From positions 12,261,348 through 12,325,347 of the forward strand of contig JABACO010000001.1 in NCBI GenBank assembly GCA_013339895.1: a stretch of 64,000 nucleotides of DNA, written 5' to 3'. Every line of letters begins with the position of its first letter. Within the stretch, counting starts at the first letter, position 1. The DNA is from Ephydatia muelleri (taxonomy: Eukaryota; Porifera; Demospongiae; Spongillida; Spongillidae). A program made the position numbers and the translations under genes. Below are positions 25,340-36,600 of the stretch, piece by piece. Below the pieces are notes generated by a model, which was not told the origin of the DNA, did no database searches, and saw nothing but the letters and a program-made list of their open reading frames with translations.

Positions 25340-25740
25340 ACACAACCATCTCCCTCTCCCCACACTACCTCCCTTTTCCACATCATCTCCCTCTCCCCAC
25401 ACCACCTCCCTCTTCCACATCATCTCCCTCTTCCACACTATCTCCCTCTTCCCATACCACCTCCCTCTCCCCACACCACCTCCCTCTTTCACATCTCCCT
25501 CTTCCACACCACCTCCCTCTTGCCACACCATCTCCCTCTTCCCATACCACCTCCCTCTTCCATACCACCATCTCCCTCTTCCACACCACCTCCCTCTTCC
25601 CATACCACCTCCCTCTTCCACACCACCATCTCCCTCTTCCACACCACCTCCCTCTTCCACACCACCATCTCCCTCTTCCACACCACCTCCCTCTCCCCTC
25701 ATCATCTCCCTCTCCCCTCATCATCTCCCTCTCCTCCTCT
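25340..25740. repeat. CCACACCACCTCCCTCTT minisatellite
   Basis: Imperfect 15-18 bp pyrimidine-rich units (CACCTCCCTCTTCCACAC). It directly precedes the duplicated exon at 25,745, much as the pyrimidine tract precedes the original exon at 5,623. Confidence 0.85.
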
Positions 25741-25744
25741 TAGA

Positions 25745-26010
25745 TGAGTACTGATGTGATTCCAATAAAACAGCTATGGCGGCAGCCAACCTTCCCTCCC
25801 CCCTCCTAGCCAATGATTCTCATGCTACACAATCCTCCATGCCATTTACCTCATGGTATACACAATCAACACAATCGGGTACATACATGTAGATATCGTC
25901 CATGCACATCAATTCTGTTAGGTTCCACTCCCTCTGCCACTTCCACTCTGTATGTGGTCATGGCTGTCTCACCATTTTCCTTTACACGCGCCAATGTGTG
26001 CAATCCACAC
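25745..26010 (+). pseudogene. Degenerate copy of exon 6 of the 3163-5831 gene
   Basis: It aligns with 5,633-5,831: GAGTACTG then TGTGAT, CAGCCAACCTTCCCTC versus AAGCAACCTTCCCTC, CTAGCCAATGATTCTCATGC versus CTCGCCTATGACCCTCTTGC, then CCACTCCCTCTGCCACTTCC, GTGGTCATGGCTGTCTCA and TTTACACGCGCCAATGTGTG. The Trp codon TGG of the original is TGA here, and a roughly 60-bp insertion interrupts the middle. The pyrimidine stretch before it may derive from the intron. No other exons of the gene are found nearby. Confidence 0.75.
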
Positions 26011-26044
26011 ATTCAGCAAACTGGCTTTCCTGTTTCAGTATTGA

Positions 26045-26630
26045 ACTAGTTTGCAAAAACTGCCACAGATCCGGAGAGAAGTTGCCACATGAAGATCAGC
26101 TGCAGCAACTTCTACCAAAGCTAATAGCAACACCTTAACTTGAGAGATTTTCTCCTCAATTAGGCAAGTGCAATGCAAATAGTCACCTATTGGTACCCAA
26201 AGGATGTCAATGTTAGGCGAGAGTGAGCATCTCACCGAAGGGAAGAAGTATTGCCCATTCTGCCAAAAAGTTCGCACTTGGTCAGATTGATATGGATGCC
26301 CAGAGCATGACCCAACTCCTCTATCAGATGCCCAGCTCAGAGCACTGCAGGACAACTACCTGCAAGGACCTCGTCGTCAAGGTACCAGGCCTGCAACAGT
26401 AAGTCAAAACAACCACCATCCACATCAATGCTAGACACCAACTTGTGGAGGGCTAAAGAAAACAGCAGAGGGCCCAGGGGATCATCCTGCTGCACTCCAC
26501 ATTCTGAAGTAATTTTGCCAAGTGGATGCCAAAGCAGAGGGCGAGACCCATAGCAGTAAGAGACCCAAGGGAGCAACTCTGGGTAGAGAGTGGCACATTC
26601 TTCAAGGATAGATTGTCTTGAGGCTAGCAT
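26045..26630 (-). pseudogene. Reverse-transcriptase remnant, inverted copy
   Basis: The minus strand encodes LPWVSYCYGSRPLLW, then GVQQDDPLGPLLFSLALH (RT motif with QQ-DPLG, usually GxQQGDPLGP), then YLDDEVLAG (catalytic box). After frame disruption comes a GHALGIHINLTKCELF-type block and LRICGSFCKLVQY. It belongs to the same family as the forward remnant at 24,600. Frameshifts make it non-functional. Confidence 0.75.
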
Positions 26631-27517
26631 TCTTCATGTTCACCTTGAAACACACGAAGTCTTCATCTATCCAGTGCTTCTCAACTACTATTATTATTAT
26701 CATCGTTCACGACTTGCGGCACAAGGCAATTCAACAAAGGCTACCACACTAAATTCCATTTATGGCAGGCTAAGTCTCCTATAAGTTCGAGCCAATGCCC
26801 GTGCTTTTATTGCAAGGTCAATCTCTGAAGCTACGACAATGGACCTGCTTGAGGTTTAGGGTAGATTGGTGCAGTGCTCAATTTCTCGCCTTGCAGCTCG
26901 CCTGGCTTTGCAACTGCAGTGCAGCAAGTCAAAGGCCAATCACAAACATCTACCAGAGGCGTAACCTCACCTTAGTTCGCTGTAATGCTAGAGCCTTGCT
27001 CTCTCGTGCAGGATTTCTGCATTCAGAGGACAATGGTTGAAGGAGGTTTTAGTAGTGTGAGTGCATGCAATTTAGATCTTGTAGCGGACTGGTATTTAGC
27101 CTTTATCCATGCTTGTGCATCACCATATAATAGTAATTATGTAGGTATTCATGTATTCTCTTGATGAAATTCATTATATATGTATATAATTCAACTCAAG
27201 TGAACTGCATGCTGGTCATGCAGGAGTGACATGTTTTAATGTAACTGAACTTCCACGCAAGGCCTTGTGTCTTATTAATGATCATCAAATTATTGTAAAA
27301 AGTTCAATACAAAGCATTCAGCACGATATCATTCCAATTGATAAAAATGATAGCAAGAATTTGAATGGAATCAATGAAATAATCAAGGCAATCCAACAAT
27401 ATTCAACATTCCACCTAGGAGCTCCTGAGTAAGTGGAAGACTGTGCCTCTTTGAATCCGGATAGAAAGTACACTGTGTGTGTGTGCGTGTGTGTGTGTGT
27501 ATGTATATGTGTGTATG

Positions 27518-27558
<41 letters not shown>

Positions 27559-28144
27559 GTGTGTGTGTGTATGCGTGCATGGCAGGTTCCATCCATCATA
27601 AAATAAATATACATTTCATACCATGTGGAATGTTTCACGAGATTTTGACCGTTATGAATTTAAAATATCCTCCAATTACATCTCTATATCGTTCGAACAG
27701 TAAATGCTTTGGACTTCCTTATTTAACACTTCATACCACACCATTTATCGGGGTCAATATATATTTCGGTGTCTTGCATAAGCACAGTGCCGACATTACA
27801 TGTAAGTCTGATATCCCGAAGGGTTCAAAGCTGCCACATCAAGTACTGTAGGAGCATTCAAATCGCTCTATCTCGGTAGAAGGGTACTTTCGTTATTCAT
27901 TTGTTCTGTTCGTTAATGTTTATTTATCCATTATGGAGATACTGCTGTACCAAGTCAATGCACATTTTCCGTCGTTTCATGCCAATAATTTTGGCAAACC
28001 GCTTTCAATTTAATGTATGGAGAAAATCATTGGTGTGAATGGAGCAGATTAATTTGCACAGCTGTATCGCTGTAATGGATACAGTAAAAATGTGTGAACA
28101 GGATATATCAATAGCAACAGTACCCCTCCACGTACACAATGAGT
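26631..28144. other. Intergenic with GT/TA microsatellite
   Basis: A GT/GTAT microsatellite lies at about 27,470-27,572. A 68-codon open frame at 27,226-27,432 looks mildly protein-like (VTELPRKALCLINDHQIIVK) but has no ATG start, partner exon or recognised domain. Nothing else is supportable. Confidence 0.4.
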
Positions 28145-28290
28145 TACAGCGCCGTCCACCCACAAGTTCACACTCGCTCACGAGTGCAGTGCGAGTCGAG
28201 TGCGAGTCGTGTTCGAGTCATGTTCGAGTCATGTTCGAGTGCATTAACGCGCGCGCGAGTCCTCGTACATTGCGAGTGCCACTCGCTTAC
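28145..28290. repeat. CGAGTCG-rich element, copy 1
   Basis: It begins with a 33-base end (TACAGCGCCGTCCACCCACA ...) and continues into GAGTGCGAGTCGTGTTCGAG repeats. The inverse complement of the 33-base end occurs at 30,682-30,714. Confidence 0.7.
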
Positions 28291-28419
28291 TCGACAAAAC
28301 GATTTACGGTACTGCGCAACGTGAATTACATCATATATTGACGGAAGCGTAAGGTATTCATCTATGATTACATCGAGCGGGCGTAACGTATACAATACTA
28401 GGGCATTGTGGACGTTTTG

Positions 28420-28770
28420 GAATGTCCAATATCGAGTGTGGGTTATTATCACAAATAGCCCACACACACATCCGACCTTCGCGTTTTGCATAGGTGGGGC
28501 TACGCCCCATTAGCGCTACCTTCCACAACGTCGGGCTACCCAGTTAGCGCTACCTTCCACAACGCAAAGGTAGAGCTAACTGGGTAGCCCGACGTTGTGG
28601 AAGGCAGCGTAGTCGGGCTTAGCGCCCATACCTTGATTTGTATCCATGTAATGTGGCAACTATATGTGATAATAGCCCACACTTGCTATCACATGGGTAC
28701 AAATCCAGATATGGCTTGATACTCGACTTTGTAACAAAACGCTAAGGTCGGGCTACGCCCAACTGGTCGT
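28420..28770. mobile_element. Palindromic fold-back element
   Basis: A perfect 30-bp inverted repeat (28,519-28,548 and 28,575-28,604; CCTTCCACAACGTCGGGCTA ...) sits inside a longer, imperfect inverted region. The outer arms share the words ATAGCCCACAC and GGGCTACGCCC. No coding capacity. Confidence 0.65.
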
Positions 28771-28799
28771 TATGTACGTTAATGCGACTGTAATGCAGT

Positions 28800-29720
28800 A
28801 AATCTGGCTAATGGGTGTGGCCAATGAGTGAGAAATTGTGGGGTTAATGGACTCTGTCGCTAGGAGGGCCAATGGGTGTGGTCAGTTAGTGAGATGTTGT
28901 GGGGTTAAAGTACTCTATCGCTAGAAGGCAATGGGTGTGGTCAGTTAGTGAGATGTTGTGGGGTTAAAGTACTCTATCACTAGGAGGCAATGGGTGTGGT
29001 CAGTGAGTGAGAAGTTGTGGGGTTAAAGTACTAGTGAGTGTGGAGTTGTGATACTGCCGCTAAGGGTCCTGGGTGTGGCCAGTAAGTGAGGGTCGATGGG
29101 TGTTGTGGGGTTAAAGTACTCTATCGCTAGGAGGCAATGGGTGTGGTCAGTGAGTGAGAAGTTGTGGGGTTAAAGTACTAGTGAGTGTGGAGTTGTGATA
29201 CTGCCGCTAAGGGTCCTGGGTGTGGCCAGTAAGTGAGGGTCGATGGGTGTTGTGGGGTTAAAGTACTCTATCGCTAGGAGGCAATGGGTGTGGTCAGTGA
29301 GTGAGAAGTTGTGGGGTTAAAGTACTAGTGAGTGTGGAGTTGTGATACTGCCGCTAAGGGTCCTGGGTGTGGCCAGTAAGTGAGGGTCGATGGGTGTTGT
29401 GGGGTTAAAGTACTTAATCGCTAGGAGGCAATGGGTGTGGTCAGTGAGTGAGAAGTTGTGGGGTTAAAGTACTAGTGAGTGTGGAGTTGTGATACTGCCG
29501 CTAAGGGTCCTGGGTGTGGCCAGTGAGTGAGGGTCGATGGGTGTTGTGGGGTTAAAGTACTCTATCGCTAGGAGGCAATGGGTGTGGTCAGTGAGTGAGA
29601 AGTTGTGGGGTTAAAGTACTAGTGAGTGTGGAGTTGTGATACTGCCGCTAAGGGTCCTGGGTGTGGCCAGTGAGTGGAGGTCGATGGGTGTGGCCAGTGT
29701 GTGTAGAGTTGTGAAGCTGC
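28800..29720. repeat. 147-bp tandem repeat array
   Basis: Five copies of CTGCCGCTAAGGGTCCTGGG are spaced 147-150 bases apart; the spacing of CTATCGCTAGGAGGCAATGG is exactly 147 in three consecutive steps. Each unit includes GTTGTGGGGTTAAAGTACT twice. The left part is made of shorter, diverged half-units. Confidence 0.9.
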
Positions 29721-30569
29721 TGCTAAGTGGCCTATGAGTAAAGGTCCCAGTGAGGGTTGATGGGTGTTGTCTGTGAGTGTGAGGAGGTGTGGAGTGTATT
29801 TGCTTAGATGTTGATGTTTGCAGCTGGCAGATATAAACAAGATGTCAACATTTACATGATTTATGTTGGAACCCTTATTTGGAAGGACATATACACATGT
29901 AGTCTTGACCCTCCTCTTCCACACTATGGGTCCTACGTGTATGTTTATAGACCATTTAGTTTCTCCCCTTCTCCCAATTGAACCTAAGGTTTCCTCCTCT
30001 ACTTTGAAGCAACTTTTTACATGCACTGCTGCTAATACCAGGTTTAATACGCATAGCTTAGTACACGCAAGGCAACATATCGTCTTAGTGCTACGGTTGA
30101 TTCATTTGGGCGAACGCAGCCTTCAAAGGGGGCGGGGGGGGGCGGGGCGGTCGAATTTGTTTAGTGGGTGATCTTACAAAACATACGGAAAGTGGCTGGG
30201 TGTACTGTCCACTTCTGGCCCGATACGATAAGTGGAAGGGGGGGTGGGGGGGAGATTTGGTGCGCTGTTCCAATTCGCGGTTATTCGCTTTAGTCCCGAT
30301 ACGAAAAGCGGGGAAGGGGGAAGTGCATCATAGCAGGGAGGGTGCGTCTCTCAACACCCTGCGTATGCAAATTAAGTAAGGCGGAACGTGCCTGTATATG
30401 GCGCTGGCGTGCTATAGTCAACAGTTTACTAGTATAGCGGTGGTCGAACTGTTGTCGGCGCGCACTAGTAGGTATTAAAAGCATGCGCTAATACATGTAG
30501 CTATAACACACAAGTTTGTTTTTTTTTTTTTTCAAATTTTCTTTTCCAATTATACTTTCCTCTAGCTCG
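29721..30569. other. Intergenic, G-rich block
   Basis: Contains GGGGGCGGGGGGGG at about 30,128-30,147 and a second G-rich stretch at about 30,236-30,255, with related flanks (CCCGATACGA twice). It is potentially part of a small repeat. No gene is supported. Confidence 0.35.
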
Positions 30570-30714
30570 ACGCGAGTACACGGATCGAGTACGAGTGTTA
30601 GCGAGTGGAGTGCGAGTCGCTCGCGAGTCACTCGCGAGTCGCTCGCGAGTCACCCGCGAGTCGCTCGCGAGTCGCTCGCGTGCGAGTGTGAACTTGTGGG
30701 TGGACGGCGCTGTA
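30570..30714. repeat. CGAGTCGCTCGC-rich element, copy 2 (inverted)
   Basis: Tandem GAGTCGCTCGC / GAGTCACTCGC units, ending in the inverse complement of the 28,145 end (30,682-30,714). The two copies lie in opposite orientation about 2.4 kb apart. Confidence 0.7.
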
Positions 30715-31244
30715 GAAGTGATTTGAACACTCCTACACTGTACTTGAAGGTGGGATGGTTTTACATGTAACCCCCAGGGGTATCGGACCTTGTAACATTG
30801 GCACAGTGCCTGTGCAAGACACCAAACTATACTTACACATAGACCAGTGGTATGGTATGAAGCGTCAAAAATAGGGGGTTTACAGTTTGGAAGACATACT
30901 GATGTGAATTGGATGCTATATACAGTATATAAATTCACAAGGGTCAAAATCTCTTGATATCACAATTGATGAATGCTCACTGTACATTTAACATTCATGA
31001 GAGCCAGGCCACATATACATGTACTTGTACTTGTACAGTTTTACATGCGAACAAATGTACATGTAAATGCAATATGGAGTATACATGTACATGTACATGT
31101 AGTTATAGAGACCACATGAATCATTGACACGTACACTGTATGGTGATCCCATGGGAGAGGGGTTACATGCAAGGTGGCCTACATGTACTTGAGGTGGGCG
31201 TGGCACAACATAGTGTGGTGGGTGTGGTTAGGAGGGGTACTCAC

Positions 31245-33545
31245 AGAATGGGCTACAATACTCTCATTGGTTCTGGACACAGCTCTGGTACGGGCTCCAA
31301 AGCATCCTGGCTGGAGGCCTGCCTCCCATGGCTTCCTCCGTAGGTCAGGGTTAATCTTGATCAGGTGACCTTCTGTGGTGAACACGTACTGTGCAAACTG
31401 CTTGTTTACCACATTGTCTGTGTCAAACAACTGTTGAAAATGAAAGCACCTGAAACACACATACAGTATCATACACTGTACACATGTACATGTTCTACAT
31501 GTACATTCACTGTCGTACAGTACCTCAAACATGTATTAATAGTTTATAAAGAAATGCACAAAAGGTATTGAAAATTGCTTTTGAGCAGTCATCTGAGTGC
31601 CGAATAGTACATGTAATTGTTCGTGAATCAAAACCTCCAAATTACAGGTACAAAACACTTCACACATGTACATGTACATGTGCACCATACTGAACTGACC
31701 AAGTACAGATACTTGCAAGTCTCACTGAGAAAGAAGCTCTCCATCCTGTCTTCATGGGACTTGTCCAGCACATTATGAATGGTCGCGTATCCACACCTGA
31801 GGTGACAGGGCATTTAGGTGTAGGCACATGGTACATACACACACATAAATACATGCACCCATACATGTGTGTGCACACATGTTCCGCAATGAATTAACAG
31901 TACATGTGCAACTATACCATGCTGACTTACTGTACTATACAAATTGAATTCTGTTACTGTTAATCTACCATTTTAATAGCTCATCTTAGACTACACAATT
32001 ATTAAAAGAGAGAAAAAACAAAAAACCAAAAAAAAACAAAAGAAAAAAAAAGCACGTAAGAATTATTGTGAATAAAAAAAGTAATTAACCCATCATAAGT
32101 ACATGTACAGAAGGGTGCTGAACTTTGAGCCTAAAATTTTTCATTTGACAATAAAATGCCTGGGCAATGAAACTGATCAGCAGTTCTACTATTTGTGGAG
32201 ACGATGGACCAATATGACTGAACAGACGACGAGTGTGTACCTGTCTTTGGCATGTTCCTCAATGCTGCGAAGAATGTCACTTCCAACATGAAGGTAGAAG
32301 GGGTTTTGCGTTGCCTGTGAGGAGCACAAAGTATTGTGTAATGTCACATTGTCAAGGGGAAGGGACCGCGTAGACCAAATACACCACCAACTCCATACAA
32401 TGCAATATTTGCTACACAGCACGCCACTTCGGATAAAATTGGAGTGACTTGCGCACTGTACAGTAATCGCCCTGACGCAACTTGACACACTCACTTGTGA
32501 ATAATGCAGAGTTCTCGCATGACAATGACTCCCACTAATGCAAATCTTGTACACTGTAAGCAGCACTGCCACTGTCAAGACTCGCGTTAGTGGGAGTCAT
32601 TGTCATGCGAGAACTCTGCATTATTCACGCATGAGCGTGTGTCATGTTGCGTCACCTTAACTGAATAGATCACATAAATGCTAATGGGACAGTACATGGA
32701 CACTGTGCATGTAATCCAGTTGACAGTAATACATCCCCCATCCCACGCTAGCACTTGCAGCAGATCATACTGTACGTCCAGATCACAACTGTGAGAATCT
32801 GTACTGTTTATTTGTTGCACTCGTACGAGCCTAATGTGACCTGACCGGCCCACACATATGTATAATGTACTCTATATAACGCCCATGCTAATCCCACATG
32901 GCACACCTGGTAGAGGAGGTAGGTGGACTCCACAAGCTCAGGCCTCAGAGGATAGAACATGACATTGGGCATCTTGTTCTGCCAGTCAAACCTCTCGGGC
33001 AAGGCTCCGTACTTGCGCCATATAAGGTAGTACAGGGCGTGGGTGCATATGGCTTCATCCAAGTCTCCCGCCAGTATCTGTGAGGGTATGGGTGTGTGAG
33101 GGTGGGTGAGAGGGAATTGTGTGAGGGTGGGTGAGAGGGAATTGTGTGAGGGTGGGTGAGAGGGAATTGTGAGGGTGGGTGAGAGGGAATTGTGTGAGGG
33201 TGGGTGAGAGGGAATTGTGTGAGGGTGGGTGAGAGGGAATTGTGTACAGGGGTGGGTGTGTTTTAGAGGGATGATCTATAAGCTCTAGTATTGAACATTG
33301 CTACAGTTGTTGCACTGAACTTATTGTACATGTATCTACAGTATGTACAATCTAACAATAGACATAACCAGTGATGTCATCATTATCAGGCAACAGCAGT
33401 GTACATGTACATATGAAAAGGGAGGGAGGAGAGGGGGGAAGTGTGAAGCCAAAAATGCAGGACAGTTACCATGCAGTTGGCAAAAGCACTCTCTCACACA
33501 CACACTCACACACACACACACGCACGCACGTATGCACACACACGC

Positions 33546-33603
<58 letters not shown>

Positions 33604-36600
33604 ATACAGTATACATACTGTACACTGTAGATGCTGGCTAAATGGAAGTACGACATGTTGCACACCTGCACTCCAGCAAAGGACACAGCTAGGGAGTCGA
33701 TCCAACTGTTGACGGCTCTTCCTGTGTTGTAGTCCACATTGACGTACATAGGTATGTTGAATGTGCCCATGCCTGTGAGAATCTCCTGACATCTGTGCCT
33801 GCATAAAGATGAAGACCACAGGCTGGCTAGATGTACACAAATGAAATACACTCTGCACAAGTGCGTAGTGTGGGAACACACACGTTGTACAATTCCCTGC
33901 TAGCCTGTGAATCCATAATGAGGATAGATCGCTGAGAAGTGAGTCACCAGCAGCAGATGACAAGCAAAACGGGTTACTGATCTTGTGGCTACAAGGCAAC
34001 TGTGAATATGTGTGGAAGGAGGTGTCTGTTACCATGCTGAGTGAGGAAGGCTTGTATAATCTGCTTCAGTTAAACCATGACCACTATTATTTTATTATAT
34101 GAAGCAGATAAGACCACAACAGCAGCTGTTGTGTTACAAAACATGGTACATGTAGATTGTGGGCATTCAAAGTTCAAACCACCTGGAGATGAGATCATCC
34201 CTGAGCCCTCCATACTCTTACAGTGTTCCCTGAGCCCTCCAAACCCTCCATACTCTACAGTGTTCCACACCAAAGTACAGAGCTCCCCAGAGTTATAAAG
34301 GTATAAATTGGGACCGATCTTCCAGCTAATGTGACTTAACACCGCGTCCGCAAGTAAAGTGGGTAAATGTAGGCCGTTTTTAGGGGGAAGTAAAAAAACT
34401 TAAAGATCCGCCTGATGAGTATTTTTCTTTTCAAATACAGGAATGTGGAAGTACAACTCTTGAGACAACATTGGATGCATTTTGTGAGAGATCATTCAAC
34501 TTGCTGGATGCTACAAATGCGGCGATATAAAAGTGGTCCATGTCGATGAAACCATATTTCATCATAATAGAAAAACGGCAATAATCACATTGTAAAAGCC
34601 AAGTTGAACTTTTACACATTACAATGCTTTTTCAATCATATGCAATGTATTTTATTTACTGTGTGCATGTGTTGTATTGTGTCTATAGAACGCTATACAT
34701 TACCGCATGCGGTTTAACTTTGTTGCTTTGCACGCTGCTTTGCGAGTCTGCATGTTTTATTTGTGTTAATCCAATGAGCTTGCAACTGTAGCACTGTACA
34801 TATGTTCAAGGTGATTATACTGTATAACATAAATTTGAGCCCTTTAATACATTTTGTACTAGAGGTGTGCTTGAAAAGAGAGCTTTGCACCATTTATTGC
34901 CAATAATACAGTTAGAAGTGTTGGCTGAATGTGAAAATCCAGGCTGCATTTTGAATGACCCTGATGGTCCATACACACACAAACAAACACACAAACACCC
35001 CCCTCCCCACACACACACACAAACACAAACACACACATAAACACACACACACAAACACGCATACCAACACACGCACACACACACACACACGTCTCTTACC
35101 CTTTCTTTATGTGCTTCATGATGCTGTCATACATCTGGTTGAACATTTCCAGGTCCTCCTGCTCTCCAAATAGAATATGGGACTACCACGTGGATGTGTG
35201 GGAAAAGTGAGCAAATGAATATGACATAGGGAAACGGGACACACTTGTTCCATCCATGCCATGCCTGCAATCACTGGGCCAGCAGTACCAGTGGGTGAGG
35301 GGAGGATGAGGGTGTGGTAATGGGGAGGGAGGGCATTGGTAGGACTGAAGTTAAGCATTCACATTCCATGTGGTTAAGCTCCCTGCCGTGTCTCGTCCCC
35401 ATCCCCAATTCCTGATATGGAAGCTAAACTGTTAAACTACACTGTACATGTACATGTATGTCCTCCATAGGACACACATCTAAAAGAAAACGGTCTGAAC
35501 AAGTGTCAGTGGTAACCATGGCTAACACAGACATCTATATTTATATAGTAACATCGACACATGTCCCTAGTACACTTCAAATATAATAAACATACGAGTA
35601 CATGTATCATGGTTTGGTGCAAGAGCTCATGTCAGTGTACCTTGACTAGCTTTGCACATACAACACACAGGATGAGTGGCAACGAGCTAGCATTATCAGT
35701 CTGGCATACAGTAGACAACCAGACGCATTGGTCTTTTCGTGATCACGCATTCACAATGCTAGCTTCCTGACATTCTGACATAACATTTACACACATTTGT
35801 GTGATTTAATTGAAAAGTTTTCATGCCTTTACGAGACATGTGCAGGTCACACACATGTTGTCACATTGTAGTGTAAAACACCTGAAGTGTACAATGTAGT
35901 GTACCTTTCTCTTCAGCATAGAGAACGGTACTAAGAAATCAGTGAAGTATAATGATTGGAACACAGCTGTATGTTCACAGCAATGTTCACTTACATGTTG
36001 GTGAACATGTGGAAATTCCCTGATACACAAATCAACACACAGGCACACACACACAGGCACACACACACACACACACACATGTATACAACAACAGACCTTC
36101 AACAGGTATTCATAGAAGGAGTCCACACCAGCTCCTAGACCACTCATACGACCAGTCCACTGTCCCGTGTCAATGTTGATTACGTTGCCTGAGTAATAGG
36201 GTTAAAGGCAGGTCTTTATCCCTAGTCCAAAATCGAGCCTCCCCACACCCTGCAAAGCACTAAAAGCTCTTCCACACACACACCACACACACATCAGCAG
36301 CAAGAATGCTCTAATTGGAGCCTACCAACAAGCCCAGTGTGTTGGCTCCTGTGGTCCCACAGTGCCCTGACGGCCCTTCTGGCCACACTCTCGTACACAG
36401 GGTCCCCCAGCAGCCGGCTGAGGAGGCTGAACTCTAGGGTGAGGGTACCCGCCCCTGCTGTGCACGTCTCCAGGAGGCCATTGGGAGGTATCCCATGGCA
36501 CAGGTTCACCTGGGGAGGAGGGTGGGTAGAGCAACAAAGTAACCCTCTGCCCACTACACCACATGCACACATGCACAACACACACACACATACATGTACA

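Noticed and set aside
27226-27432. 68-codon protein-like frame
   Set aside because: No ATG start, no recognised domain and no matching splice partners.
29863-30171. 102-codon plus-strand frame
   Set aside because: Composition not convincing, overlaps a G-rich repeat, and no supporting exon.
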